Shown piece after piece: positions 1-15,870 of a stretch of DNA of 64,000 nucleotides; position 1 is the stretch's first letter, and each line of letters starts with the position of its first letter. The stretch comes from Ditylenchus dipsaci (lineage: Eukaryota > Nematoda > Chromadorea > Rhabditida > Anguinidae), in the NCBI GenBank assembly GCA_004194705.1, contig SADC01000403.1, positions 40,992 to 104,991 of the forward strand, read 5' to 3'. The notes beneath the pieces are model-generated. The model did no database searches and had not been told where the DNA came from. It saw nothing but the letters and a program-made list of their open reading frames with translations. Position numbers and translations under genes: made by a program.

Positions 1-27
1 TTTCTGAAAAATATATTTGTCATCTTA

Positions 28-195
28 CAGTCAAGTCTCGATATAGCATACACTTCAAGATTGGCACCAGATAGGTCCGACACTTTTTCGTTTCGACTTT
101 TTAAGTCTGTTGCCAATTCTGTTTTGACATTCTGGTTCCAAAAGTTTTAAAGATTCCGATTTCACGATCCTATTAGTAAAAAAACACCACTTTAT
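28..195. repeat. pogo/Tigger-like element, one end
   Basis: Begins TA-CAGTCAAGTCTCGATATAG, the CAGT..-type terminus with a flanking TA seen in several other elements of this window (11,914; 35,046; 58,295). The interior, with a 'gtccgacac..tttt' stretch, recurs in inverted form near 10,735-10,931, 36,918-37,771 and 61,440-61,610. The matching second end was not found here, so this is called as a partial copy. Confidence 0.5.
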
Positions 196-830
196 ATCGA
201 AATTGTTTTACAATCTACCGAAACGATCTTTAAATGTGTGGAAATTTGCAAATGTGAAGTCTCCAAATTTGCAAATGTGTGAATCAGACCGACAAAAAAG
301 TTAACCACAATATTTAAAAACTTGGCATAATAAAATATCAGACCAGATGAGGTCCGAACTTCAAGCAGTGGGGTTAAATAACTAAAATTACTGAAAACTG
401 CTGCGCAAATCGTCTTCAGTAACACTATTGTCCAGATTGTCAATGCGGACTGCAAAAGGAGATGAGGACATAGTTAATTATGGAATTATTTGTAGTATGG
501 AATGCTAAATAAACTAAAAATTAACTGTATTAACAAATTTATATATTAATAAGAATTAAATTACAAAATAAAAAGGTTGATCATTATTCGATTCCTAAAT
601 GAACAACAACACCAAATCATACTTGCTGGAAAACTAACCCCACAACAGTTGTTTACGCTCCAAGTGATCAAACACCACTGGAGCAGAAGGAGGACAATAA
701 GGTAAAGAAAGAGTGAAAAAAAACATAGAGAGCAAAATAAGGTGTTTTCTCTAACTGTCTAGAACTGTAAGCATGGTTATACAGGATTGGCTCATTTTTG
801 CGTATGATCCTGTTTTGCTCATACCTTTAA

Positions 831-1020
831 AGGACCATGGTTTTTGCGCGCAGTAGCATGTGCGAAATTTTAATTGGCGGGGACACTTCTCTTTCGTCTC
901 GCACTTTACTCTTTGGAGTCGTTCGCCATAACTGCAAAGAGTACAATGCGAGACGAAAGAGAAGTGTCCCCCGCCAATTCAAATTTTGCACATGCCACTG
1001 CGCGCAAAAACCATGGTCCT
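831..1020. mobile_element. TTAA-flanked MITE (AGGACCATGG family)
   Basis: Near-perfect inverted repeat: the left end AGGACCATGGTTTTTGCGCG and its reverse complement at the right end are flanked by TTAA on both sides (827-830 and 1,021-1,024). The arms include a 'GGCGGGGGACACTTCTCTTTCG' type segment. TTAA duplication is the hallmark of piggyBac-type transposition. There is no coding capacity. Related copies lie at 51,877, 55,374 and 60,929. Confidence 0.8.
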
Positions 1021-2016
1021 TTAAAAGATTTTTGAGAGAATGAATAACCGATTTGCCGGAAATTGTTTTCAAAATTTTTCTGTAATGTCCATCGCGTCCA
1101 TCGAGACAAAAAAATTATTGAAAATAATTCTAATAACTCAATATAAACACATTCAATCTTTTTTGTCTCGAGCGAAATTTTAAATTTTTCTCTATCAGAA
1201 GAGAAAGTTACGGAAAATATATGTGGGAAATTTTATGTGATGGGAGAAATTCAAATAGCTATAACTTACCCCCGTTTTTTACGGACTGTTTTTTCAAAAG
1301 TTTCTTGAAAAGAGTAGTAGAACATTATGGACCTTACAGAAAAATTTAGAAAAAAATTATTGGTAAATCATTATTTGTAACTTTATCATTTTCTCAGAAA
1401 GTCACTAAAATTTAGATCTACGACTTATTGGATTACCACGGCGCTGTGCAGCAAAGTGACGCCTCAAACGTCAGCCTTAATTTTTTTGCTGACTTTTTGC
1501 GTGCTTTCAGCTGAATTGGACTTCTCAATTAAGCAGAAAGTCTGACCAATTTTCTGGTTATCCACAGAAGCAATAAAAATTGAGTATTTATAATGTACGG
1601 GAGACATGATATAACTGCGTAAGGAAAGCTTATAATGAAGTCGACAAACAAGATTTTCGAAACCGGTAGTGTGAAAAAAAAGCTAAGAAAAAGCTAAAAA
1701 TGTTTTGGCTCTAGTGTTGGTGTTTTGTTTCAGATGGCTCCAAAACTCAATGCTTGGTGTCGTTTTGGCTACCGAATAGAAAAGAGATCTGGTCGAAATA
1801 ATAAATTTAAGAATATATGAGCCAAAGAAAATGCTATCCATAGTATCCCTATCTAATTTTTTAAAACTTTTGTATTTTTGATAACTCTAGCTTGGTGTCC
1901 AAGGCGAATTTTCGACAGCTGTTTAAATGTTTCGAAATACAGGTGTCGAGAAATTCTCAGGCTTTGAAATGGTCAAAACATTTTTAGAGCGCTTTTCGAA
2001 GTTCTCTTTTCACCGA

Positions 2017-2208
2017 TCGATTTTTCTCGCCGGCAATATTTTTGGTGTGTATTGCCAAAGAAACTTTTTTTCGGTCTCCCTGTGATTTGGGCCTCACCCG
2101 TCTAAAGTCCATCCATAGACAACAACCCAAACCACAGTGAGGACCAACCGAAAATTGTGTTTTTGACTTCATATACCAAAAAAATATTGTCGGCGAGAAA
2201 AATTAATC
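2017..2208. repeat. Inverted-repeat element
   Basis: The arms 'ttctcgccggcaatattttt' and 'aaaatattgtcggcgagaaa' face each other around a centre with 'ggtctccctgtgatttgggcc' and its partial complement. The layout matches 57,274-57,460. Probably a non-autonomous DNA element; superfamily unknown. Confidence 0.55.
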
Positions 2209-2740
2209 GTAAAAAACAGAGTTTAGAAAAACGCTACAGAAATAAAGTTATGACCATTTCATAACCTCTAAATTTCATGACAGACCCTGTATGAATTTTG
2301 TTTTTGAGTATTAAAGGCCCGTTACAAGAAAAAAATGTCTGATTTATAGGGTCTATAAATTCGAAAATCGACCAGTCCAAGACCTAAAGCGGTAAAATTT
2401 TCTCAGCTCTGATTATCCCTATTTTGCGTGAAACTCGCAAATGAAAAGAAACAATTTTTGTAGCATTACTAATTTAGTTATTATATTTTAAAAAGTTTAT
2501 TTTCTATACATATTTACAAAGTGAAATTGAAAGAAAGTTTAAGTACACAGTGGAGTATAGTAAAACACAGAGGTTTTTGTGCCATTTTAGGAAAAGTACA
2601 GCTTTAAGATTAAAAAAATGCATTTTACACAAAACTTGTCAATTACATAATACATTTCACAAAATTTTGTTATTTTTACAGCTGGCTATCGTACAAAATT
2701 ACTGAGGCAATGTGGAATTGTCCATTATCTATGATAAAAA

Positions 2741-4981
<2,241 letters not shown>

Positions 4982-6905
4982 CTAGGCTCATTTTATTTTT
5001 TTCGCTTTATTTTCTTCCTTATTTCAATTTTCGTACAATTTTCGGCATCCTTTACAATTTTTGTTATTAATTTCTCTGAAACTTTTTAATCCTGCACCTA
5101 AGCAAAATATGTTTACGACTACAAAACTTACAAACCCTTTTGAATATAATTTCTAGTGTTAAATTTTGTCTAAAAATAGTCAGACTATAAGCGTAGTCGA
5201 ATCTAAACTATTTTTAAAGCGTATTGTACAATTATTAATGCACGAAATAAGGCTTATATCGGTGCTAAATAGTGTTCTTCTCATTTGCGCATGACTGACA
5301 TTTCAGGAGGGGGTCAAGAGAGCGCAGGCCAAATAGCAAAAATAATTGTTGTGGAGCACAAGTAGTAATGAGTGAGACATATATGACACTATTACTATTT
5401 GTCCCTTTTTGAAAATATGGTAGCGGTGGCCTGTGGGCATCCCCTCGCACTTGAATTTGATTTTTGGAGTCAAATTTTGGTGGTAGAGGATGAGGTCTTT
5501 GGGGTTCATTGCAGAGATTGTGTGAATGTGTGATTTAAAGAGAAGTGGATTGGAAATAGGAGATTATGTGTATAAATAGATTTAAATTTGATCCTTTTTA
5601 TATTTGCATATATTATATTTTAGTTTTATCATTTTGTATTGGAAGCTACTTTGTAAATGTACATGAAATGAATATTTAGTTTAATATAAAAACCTTTACT
5701 AACCCTATACATTTATTATTTCAAGGCGGTTTTAAGTCTTAGGATTAGTATTTTAGTAATGCTGAGACTTTCGAAACATTGAAAATTATCTATTTTGGAT
5801 ATACACTGTTTATATGTATTTTACTTTGCTTGTCTTACTAAATTAAATGTGGCACAATTAAGTCTCAGGTTTATGGCCTTGCTCAAACTGTGATATCGTG
5901 AGTTAGCCCTCTAAATATAATGTCAAACGTTAGAATCTGATGCTTTCTGGGCAGCAAATTTAACAAAAATTTCCGCATATAAAAAAATTAGAGCAGAAAA
6001 ATTTTTTGTTGCTTTCGTATAAAAAATAATCCCATAGCTGACATTAAACTATGAGATAATTTAAACAGTTGAAAATAACAGTGACATTTTTGTTAGTGAC
6101 ATTTTTGAAATATTTTGCCGGGCAAAATCTAATGCAAAATCTATTTCAAAAATCTATAAAAATGAAAAGATTTAGAATCTTGCGCTCTTAACTCACTTGT
6201 TTTACTCCCTTTAATCTAGCATTTTATTTTTATGTTTCTTTGTTTCTAATTTATTAAAATTTTGCTTTCCTGATTTCCTTTCTCACATGAACAACCGGCA
6301 CAATAACACCAAGAAGAATAAAAGGATTACTAGTCGCCTGGCTCAGTCTATGTTCACCCTCACCCCAATTAGGCAAGCAATGCTGTGGAGGGTCAGTGGG
6401 GGTGTCAGTAAACACTTGACTTTTTAGTTCAAAGGTTTTATTCTTTGAGATCATCAACAACATCCTGTCAAAATCACTCCCTAACAATGCCATGACTAAT
6501 TTTGCAACATTGTGACTATAGACAGGAAATATGATGTTCATTTTGATTTTGCAAATTTGAAATCCTAATTATGCAGTGGTAGCATGAACATTTTTTTGGA
6601 CGATAAATTATGATTGTTATAAACAAGCAACATAAAAGGAGTCGTATTTTCTGTATTCAACGAGTCCCTCGATTTAGAGGACCTATATCTCAGCCCAGAA
6701 TCAATTTTTTAAAACTTGTTTATTGCGTTTTCTTAACTCTCACGACTCCTACCAATTCCACCTTTTAGATTTCGGTTTGAGCATCAAAAATTTCAGAGAT
6801 TTACCTTGAATTTTCGCAATCATCGAGAGATGGAAAAATAAACGAAATGCAAAGAATAGACTAGTTATTTTTCAAGTCAAATATAATTTAGGTTATATCA
6901 TTTTT

Positions 6906-7290
6906 TTGCAGCAAAAATACTTTTTTTTGTGGCTAATTTTCATTTTGCTTGGTTTTACTAAATGTTCTTATCTTTTTTTTAAAAGTGATGGCACTATCAT
7001 GTAGCACTAAGACTCTAGTTTCTAATGCGGTATTGTGCAAATTTGTGAATCGTGCAAACTATGCAAAATTTGGTACAAAAAATTAAAAGTATGAAGCAAA
7101 TTATTTTTTTATTTGCTTCATACTTTTAATTTTTTATACCAAATTTTGCAAAGACGTTATGATAAACAATACCTCATTAGAAACTAGAGTCATAGGGCTA
7201 CATGATAGTGTCATCACTTTTGTAAAAAGATAAGAAAATTCAGTAAAAGCAAGCAAAATGAAAATTTGCCACAGAAAAGAGCATTTTTGC
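6906..7290. repeat. Palindromic MITE (catgtagccct..tctagtttctaa family)
   Basis: A near-complete palindrome centred near 7,098. The left arm 'ctctagtttctaatg' and right arm 'cattagaaactagag', the centre 'aagcaaattattttttta', and the outer pair 'tttgtggctaattttcattt' / 'aaaatgaaaatttgccacag' all mirror one another. Relatives lie at about 38,935-39,165 and 44,225-44,500. Confidence 0.7.
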
Positions 7291-8084
7291 AATGATTAAC
7301 CTGTAATTTATAGTTGACTGTAGTTAACTGTACCTGAAATTGTAGTGCCCTAATGTTTCCGGGCCTTTTTCAGATGAACTGAAAATCTGCAAAGACAAAA
7401 ACGACTTTATATTTTTTTAAATTTAGGTTGAAGACTTCAAAAAGTTGAAATTTAAAAAAAGTGAACATTTTTTGCCATCCTGTGGGATGAAGGTTCCTTA
7501 CTTTTTGCCAAAATATTGCTAACTTAAAGCATTTGAAGGTACTGGGTTGTAATTTTAATCTTGCACTTAGAATCTTGCATAAATATCTGAAATTTGACAG
7601 AGACATCTTCCTCCAAATTTATGCACTGCCAACATTTTTCTTTCAAATTTTCCGCTAATTTTTGTGTAAAACAAAAATATGCTTTAAATTAAAAAGACAT
7701 ATTTTTGGCAGTCGGCGGCGCCATAAATGGATTTCTTAAACAGGCGAGAAGGAGGAATTGATTGATGGGCAAGCCCCACCATATTTATTCATTGAGAAAC
7801 GAAGGGCCCAAAAGGCGAAATTGCATAAATGATTAAGTGGCTAAATAATTTCTGTACATACATTCTATCGTAGAATCTTTTTTGCAACAAAAAAAATTGT
7901 GGAAATGTCAAGTTCGTGAATTATTAATGCCTGATTTATGAGATAGTAGTGATGTTCACATTAATTGACCCTTTTTTAATCATCTGGAAAAAAGTGGCTC
8001 CAACCTTCCTACTTGTCTTAGTTATTGTGCACTTTGTTGTCTCAGTGGGTCATTTGTTGTTTGACCCAACTTATAATTTACAGG

Positions 8085-8300
8085 GGAGAACCCTGACTGT
8101 GATCTGGGAGAACTTCGATGACAATTTTTTTCTGCGTATTCTTGTAGAGCGTGCCCAAGTTCCTGACAAATCTGGCTCCCCAGCTCTGAAGAACCACAAA
8201 ATGTGGTAGAAGGGTCACTTAAAGATCTAAAAACACCTCGATACCGATGTCATGGTTTTTCATAGCTGACCCTTGGGCAATGGGTCATTCCTAAAATTTT
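8085..8300. repeat. Dispersed repeat, copy 1
   Basis: Shares 'ccctgactgtga.ctggg.aacttc' and 'ttcctgacaaatct.gctccc' with 33,540-33,775 and, more loosely, 14,825-14,960. No inverted ends were seen. The ORF spanning it is repeat sequence rather than a supported gene. Confidence 0.55.
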
Positions 8301-10734
8301 TATTGAGTTTCAGAGGTAGGGAGCCAAATTCACATGGGATTTGGGTGCGGTTTACAAGAATATGCGCATAAAAAAAATATCAAAAACTCCTAGGTCATAG
8401 TCAGGGTCTCTCCTTGTTAATCAATTTTGAGTGGGATTTATTGAAAAAGCCGATCGGTTTTTTTTGCTTTGGTCCTCTTTGTTGTATTTTTGGAATTTTC
8501 GTACTTCACACGACGTGGCTTTTGGCAGGACTACAGAATCTTGAAATCTTATAAAACCGACATTTAATGGTATAAACTAATCTTATAAAAACGTGTTTTA
8601 AGGCGCAAACGACGATTCTCCGAAAATTTGTTTGACCGAAAATCGCACTTTTTACCGTGGGGAAAACCGAGTTAAACCATATTTCCTGAAGGTATTCTAG
8701 GTGTATGATCACTTGAGCTGGGCAAATTTAAGAGTTTAGCTCAGATTTCTGTCACAGGTAAGTATCTCTAACCCTTCGCCAATTCAATTTTGGAACTGCC
8801 ACTGCTCTCAAATCCACGGTTCTCTAAGGTTGCTTTTTTGTTCTTTTGAAAAATTTAATGTGATAGTCTTAAACATTTTGTGAAATATTACATATTTATC
8901 TCTTTTAACATTTCGATGAAAAAACACTAATCGACAACTAAAACAAGCCTAAAGTGAAAGGCTAAAAAAAACTTTCATCGTTCCAAGAGCAAACAAAACG
9001 CAACATTTCAATCAACTTAATAGCTTTTTCGTTTCCCTCATTAAAAAAAATTTCTTTTTTTGTTCAAATTTACTTCACTACCACCACGCTCCAAAATCTA
9101 GTTATCCACTACTCAAAATATCTTGATTAGATTTAGGTTTTTAACTAAGAAAAAAATTCTCCTCAGCTTTTAAACCGCTAATTTTGCTGAAAACGAGGAG
9201 AAGATTCCCATGGACATTGTCCACTCTTTGTCTTTCCTTTTTCAGCTGGATATATTAGTAATATTGGTCCAGAAATGGATATGGCCATGCCTTTTGCAAG
9301 GAAAGGCGATCTCGTTTTGCTTTAAAACCAGCAGCAGATACTCTGTTTGAGGCTGCCTTTTGAGCTGGGCGTGTGCCGTGGCGCTTCACCTTTCCAAACA
9401 ATATGGCCTATTTGGTTGGTAGTACTGCTGGTTTCTTTTGTTTGTTTTGCTTATATTATAGGCTATTAGTTTTCACATATTATGTCCGGTCATTGTGGAT
9501 TTTGGACGGTTGGCTGGTGCTTTTAGAGACTTATTAAAAGCGATTTCCGGCTACACCTTGGCGGAAAGTTTGGCTTGAAGTTGGTTTTTAAAAAGTTCAG
9601 AAACTTGACAAAACTCCTTGCAAAAAGAGCTTTCACATAATCCATAATAATTCAATAATTCAATAAGATGACTTATTTCAGCTTTAATTCAATTTTTGTT
9701 ATATGTCATGTACAACCTATTTTGAACGAGAACAACAAAGATGGGAATCATACTTAAAAATTGCACTTTTTTGGTTTTCCCATACCCATCCCTGAGGTGT
9801 AGACTATTTGTCTTGGTCCTCCTGTTGTTTTTGAGAGCAATTATGATTGTATGCACCTCCTAATCTGATTTTGTCTTTTCCCACTTGTCGATTTTGGAAT
9901 GCGAGTTGAGTTCAGGCGGAAGACGAGATTGTACATCAAAATTCAGGCTTTTTGGGCTGTGCTTAGGTGGCTCGTGGTCCAATTTACGTTTTTACGTACT
10001 TAAACATGTTAGATTCCGTCCAAGCTATGCTGCCCTACCTTCTACCTAAGTAAAAATAGCAACAGGGCAAAGATCCCAGGCAAATAAGTATGCGGTTCTA
10101 AGTTACTGCCAGCTTTTTAATTTTTCCTTTCTTGATTTTTCAAAAATTTGGCTGAAAATATGTAAACGAATTTCAAAAAACTTTTGCATACTTTGTAGTC
10201 CCACCAGAAAAGCTTGTTATGCTATTCCACCCATTGTGTTTCTTAAGCAAAACGGTTGTGCCTTGATTTGCATTCTTGTTTGCAAAAAAGAGAGTCAGCG
10301 ATTAGTACCGGAAAAGGGGAGCACCTGGCCGGTCAGGCACATCATAATACATCTGTTCACTGGTTTAACCTTATGGACGGAGCACAAACAAACACACACT
10401 TTAATCCTTCTGCTATGAGATTTATTTTTTGAAATATTTCAATAAATTCACTTATTTTTGCAAGGATTTTATTTGTAAGCAAGCATGCAAAAATTTTCGA
10501 AATACGCCATATTTCCTTTTTGAAAAAGGCTGACTGAAAAAAAATCGAGTCAGGCTCGAGATTTTTTTGACGCTTAACCAAAAGCTTGAAAAACCTAAAT
10601 TTAAAAAACTGAAAGAGGCCGGGCCCGTCGCAGTTAAAAGCTCCAAAAAATATTATATAAAATATGGTACACTCAAAACTTGTTATGAGGAAACACTTTT
10701 TTTGAAAAAAATGTCTTTATATCTATTTCTGCGG

Positions 10735-10931
10735 GTCTAAATGCCAAAACTATGGTGATTCGCAGAAACGATCGGCAAAATCAAAGTCCTTGTGATTTTT
10801 GTGACTAGACCCACGATTCGTGAGTCACGAGTCACATTTGTCAATAGACGCTGTAAATCGGGCTAAAAATGTGTCGGACCTTAGGCGGAAACAAACTTGA
10901 GAGGTGTTCTTATAACGAGTCTTGACTGTAT
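10735..10931. repeat. pogo/Tigger-like element, right end
   Basis: Contains 'cgatcggcaaaatcaaagtc' and 'gtgtcggaccttaggcggaa', and ends 'cgagtcttgactg' followed by TA. The same units recur at 37,190-37,320 and 61,480-61,610, and inverted at 28-195. This suggests fragments of one CAGT-ended family. Confidence 0.5.
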
Positions 10932-11913
10932 GCTCTAATTAAAACTACATCATAGTAAAACTTTAAAAAATATATACTAAGTGCCACCATTTAATCCCGA
11001 AACGTTTGAAAATTGACACCAAAATTATTTTTGTGTCAAAACCAGAACAATAAAAAGTGGCAGCATTTATGGGGTTTTTATTTATTTGGGCCAATAAAAA
11101 TATTCATTTCAGTTTTGATTAGGCAGCAATAGAGCTCCATTTTAGGGTTTGCCTTCTGTCATTACTTAATCACCCACTGTAAATTATATTGCCTGGTCAG
11201 CCAGCAGTTGATTTATATTCGCTGTTGTTGTTATTGGGTGCTACTACTATAGGCTTGATTTGCATTTTTGCCCAGACAATCACCAGTTTAGTGCTAGAAA
11301 TTGGTGACTGGAGCAAAGGAAGGGAAATTAATTGTGTGTTTTGTATAACAATTATTTCTGGCTTGTTGTGTTCTGGTTACTGTTTTATTTGGCGGAGGTC
11401 TAAATCTAGTTTTTTTTACGATATTTCTGGCATTAAACAAATAGCCTTCACTGATTAATCCCCTACCCAAAGTGAAATAACGCATTTTGGTACTTGTGCA
11501 CTTGGAAGCCCTTTTTATTAGCTCTGAATAGTGTCCTACGACTCTTAAGTCATTTTTATACGCTTAGAAAATGATCGAATAGGATACTGGATACGTAAAA
11601 GTGTCGGACATGGAAAATTTCGACCAAATTTAGAAAATTTGTGGAAATAATTCAGACCGAAAATTTGGCTATGAGATACCCGACCCAGCCTTGATCTAAT
11701 TTTCATAGAAATACTAGTTTCTCCCATTATCTTTTTGGTGTTCCAGCCGATTCAGTAGAGACCTTCTAACATTGATTGCACGGTACTCTTTGAGAGATCC
11801 CGGGCTTCTTCGATTTGGTTATATTCTAAGCTTTATCTATTTTTTTGAAGCATTCTAAAATGGATACATTTTGTCATTTTTCAGAATGGCTAATTATTAG
11901 AAGTTATACAATA

Positions 11914-12062
11914 CAGTCGACTGTCCATTTTACGCCACCACTAAGGACCGAATTTTAGTGGCGTAAAATCAAAAGTGGTGTAAAATCGAGAGTATAGCCA
12001 GCCAATCAGATAATCTCCAGGATGACTTAAGTCGAGAGCGGCGTAAAATCGAGAGTTGACTG
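11914..12062. mobile_element. pogo-like MITE, 149 bp
   Basis: Starts CAGTCGACTGTCCATTTTAC and ends GTAAAATCGAGAGTTGACTG, flanked by TA on both sides. The arms 'ttttacgccaccact' and 'gtggcgtaaaatc' pair internally. CAGT termini with a TA duplication are typical of pogo/Tigger non-autonomous elements. Confidence 0.7.
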
Positions 12063-13324
12063 TAAGTAGGTTGTTATAAGCTCGAAAACTACCTGGACTA
12101 TTTTAGAGTAAATCTAGTCATTTCGAAAAAAAACAGTTGTATAGACAGTTGACTTTAAGACACGCTGGATGTAAAATTATTTTATAAACTCTCCAATGCA
12201 AAGTAGTGCGATGTTTGAAAACAGAGTCTTTAGTGCATAAAAATTGGGCTAAGAAGCACTTTGAAAAATAGCGTGAATTATCTCTACATACTAACAGCAA
12301 CAAAAGCTACCAACAATTTATACCAAAATGTTGATAAGGTCTTCTTTTGTCTTAAGCTCGACAATTTTTTTAAAACAAATACCAAACTTTTCACACAATT
12401 CAAAAAGGATTATCTTTCTGCAACTTCAAAATTTGGCGGAGCTAAGCCGTATCGCAAATTGTTCTTTGGAAGAATCAAGCAAATGCGCAACGGAATCAAA
12501 CCTATTCTCCCTGACAAGTATAACCCCTTTTCCTCACTGCAAAGTAATCAGAAAGGCGGCAGTCAGTCCCTTCTTATTTATTTTTCTAGTAGTAGGTGGC
12601 TAGTTGTGGTGATTGACTGAGTGAATGGTCACCGCCACAAAAGCGGCTTACATTGCAGTGAGGGGATTAGTCCATTTATTGCACCCGCTTCCTTTCCTCC
12701 TTCTAATTTCTTGACTTCACTGCTAATAATCATTATTTAATGTTGGTTCAGCAGCAGAAGTAATTAATCACCGCTATGTTGTTGATGTTTATTATTATTC
12801 GTGTGGGATTGACTTTGTTAATTTTCGGTGTTTTTTTTGGGGTTTTCCATAAAAGATTATTAAAACCGCATTTACCTGATTAGCTCTAAATATAGATTTA
12901 GGCAAGTATTTATTTAGTGCCCACCAAAAAAATCCTGGTCTCCGGGCTGTACACCAAATCGAGACTTGACTGTATTTTTTAGAATGCCTCTAAAGCTTAC
13001 GAAAAGTGCCATGCGAAGGGAAAGAAGAAAGCCGGTCCGGAAATTGAAGAAGTCGAAAATCTTTTAAAGATTATGCAAATTATTGCAATCAATGGTCGAA
13101 AGTCTCTATTGAATCGGTTAATAAGATAATAGTAGAATTCTTATGTGTAAGACTGTGGACTATAGAAACAATCAAGAAGTTGGAAGAGCAATTAACGTGC
13201 AGTCTGACAAGCCACATGAAGCTGCAAGCAATTAAATGGCAAATACGGCAACAGTGTGAAGTCAAAACATTTATTATACCGTACGTTAAACGATTACCCT
13301 CGTCTCCTCGTGTTTTTGGCATTT

Positions 13325-13430
13325 TGTCTTTGACCCATTTTGGAAAACTTCTCTCAAGCTAGTTACCACTCATTTTTGAGCCAGGCTAGTAACTTGCCCA
13401 ATAGAAGTTTTCTAAAAATGGGTAAAAAAA
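13325..13430. repeat. Small palindrome (AAGTTACCACC family)
   Basis: 'gacccattttggaaaacttct' faces 'agaagttttctaaaaatgggt' around 'gctagttaccactca'. Similar 100-120 bp hairpins lie in two LRR gene introns (18,425-18,545 and 20,296-20,420). Confidence 0.6.
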
Positions 13431-15125
13431 CCTAATTCCAATGAATTAGCGGGTACCCGTTTAATAAGCATAGGCTTAAATTGAATATTGGATGATAGAA
13501 TACCGTTTTCACCGATAGAATACAAAAAGAATATAAAGTTATTTGGATATATTTATTTATCAATATAAATAAATCTTAAAGTGTAAGAGCACCCAAAACT
13601 TCGTGACCTTTTGTTGGTGGTCAAAAAGTAGTAATTTAAAAGGTATTTTTTGCACGCATATCTTATTTCAAATCAAGTTGATGTACAAATTGAGTGGTGT
13701 GAAGTACATTAATGACCAGTCAAAGTACAAAGTACTTCAATCCTGGCGCACCAAGACACTAATCTGCTCTTTGTCCACCCCTCCTCACCTTTACACTCCA
13801 CCCTTTCCAATCAAAATAATAATAATAAGCAAGAAAGCAAAAGACATGGTAATTGGCGCACCCAGCTGACCTTTAGACTGACCCAAGAAAAGCGCCTTAG
13901 TCGCCCTCCCATTATTGTTATTATTATGTTGTTTTTCTTGTTCTTGTCGTCTTAGCCCACTTCCTCGCTGCAACAGGCAGCACTGAATGAATAGGAGGAA
14001 CAAGCGACAAGCATAAATGCAATTATTTGAGTATGTTGCAGACTGGCTAGCACCGTTTGAACATCTTAGGGTCATGGTTAGGTTTGACTTAAAGAGACGT
14101 ACCGATGCATTACACGGGCAATTTTTAAACTCGCGAAAGGCGGGACCAGGTATATTCAAATGAGATTTATATTTAAATAGTAAATCGAACTTCATAGAAA
14201 CGAGAATGCATATAAAGACTGTAGACTATAGAAAAGATCTAGGAACTTTTCAACTTCATTCGTGAAAATTTGCAGTAACGAACGTAGTATTTTGTATGCC
14301 TAATTGGTGGCTCAAATAATTCTTTTCGTTACTACTACTTGTCATATTAATTTGAGTAGGTGCCATTATTGCTGCCAAATACATGCTGCCCAACCATATG
14401 GCAGCTATATCTGCCAACAATCCAATCTCAACACCCTATTACTTGCTTTCTCAAAAACAGTGACAGAGGTCCGCCCAGCCCTTCCATCCTTGACTCCCCC
14501 TTACCCACACCCCAAATCCCCTCCTCGCTTTCCCACCCAAAGAGGGATGGAAGATTTAACTGAAAATTACTCTTAGCCGGTTTGACTACCACCACTGCTA
14601 CTACTATTGCTGCTGCCAATTGCACTTGTATTCATTTGTTGGAGTAAGAAGTTTAGAGCTCCTACCCATCTAAATTTTATACCCTTTTTTACGGACTAGA
14701 ATTTATTTATTTTGTTAGACTAGTGAACTTGTGTTCTTAATACGTGCTTTACTTTTTTGTTTTTACCTAAGCATTACAGGAAGTGGTCATTTTTGACCAT
14801 TATAAAGCTCATATTACTATGGAAGGACTGTGACCTGGGCGAACTTCGATAAAAATTATTTATTCTTCTAGAAAGTGCCCACGATCCTTATGAATATGGC
14901 TTACCGGCTTCAAAAGTCTCCCAAAAGTTAAACAACTACCCATGGTTTATGGGTCAGCTGTGGGAAAACAAGTGAGCATCGATGTGCTTGTAGACTTTTG
15001 TAATGCCAGCTGTTTTACTTTTGTGGGCCTTTGGAGCTGAAAAAACCAGATTTATAAATAAAGTATGGTACTTATTCGGCTGGGGCCGTCCTGAACTTGG
15101 GCCACAACCACGTAAATCATGCTAA

Positions 15126-15870
15126 AACGATAGAAAACATATTCTGTGCTCTCTGAATCAAAAACGAAAATATGAAAAAACATAAAAGAAAACAATTTTT
15201 AAATGACTGAGTGCTGGAGGCGTACCGATATTCTAACCCGTTTTGTCACTGGATCTGGGCAAAAAAGGCCTCTTTTTGCATTTTCATCAAGAGTACTTCT
15301 CGGAATCATGGCTAAGGTAAGTGAGTGAGCGCATTTCTAACTCTCAAGCCCCTGCGCCCCGAAGGGCCAGAAAAGGGGGCAGACCCTTTTCGGCCGAATA
15401 ATCAAAGATGTTGAACATCGTTTTAATTACTGGGGCCTCTATATGCATCATAAAAAATTAACTTATAAATAATAAAAATTAAATTAATTTTATATAAAAA
15501 ATAATAATACAGGGGCCACTTTTTTTAGCTGCTTTACCATGTTTTCCAACTCGGGCCGTGGCAAAAATAGACTCTATATGCATTTTATGATCAAGAGTGC
15601 TTCTCGGAATCATGTCTAAAGTAAGTGACCCCGAAGCGGGCGCAGGGGGCTTGGAGTTGAGATGCGCGCACTCACTTACTTTAGACATGATTCCGAGAAG
15701 TACTCTTGATGAAAAATGCAAAAAGAGGCCTTTTTTGCCCAGATCCAGTGACAAAACGGGTTAGAATATCGGTACGCCTCCAGCACTCAGTCATTTCAAA
15801 ATTGTTTTCTTTTATGTTTTTTCATATTTTCGTTTTTGATTCAGAGAGCACAGAATATGTTTTCTACATA
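15126..15870. mobile_element. Foldback element with about 200-bp arms
   Basis: The left arm (15,126-15,350) contains 'catattctgtgctctctgaa', 'gagtgctggaggcgtaccga' and 'ggcctctttttgcattttca'. The right arm (15,650-15,870) carries the same strings in inverted order. The arms and loop contain copies of the 'cggaatcatgtctaaggtaa' unit also present at 24.0, 44.5, 45.6 and 62.8 kb. Confidence 0.75.

Noticed and set aside
5396..5496. A minus-strand stretch resembling part of PHAF1 (LILYHQNLTPKIKFKCEG .. IFKKGQI) with fitting splice sites
   Set aside because: A far better match for the same part of the family, with correct phases, is at 23,181-23,324. The similarity here is coincidental.
6254..6541. 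95-codon minus-strand ORF in a less AT-rich patch
   Set aside because: No recognisable motif, no supported splice or start context, and no neighbour to join with.
11189..11458. 89-codon plus-strand ORF with two hydrophobic stretches
   Set aside because: No family signature, no convincing start or splice signals, and hydrophobic runs are expected from T-rich DNA.
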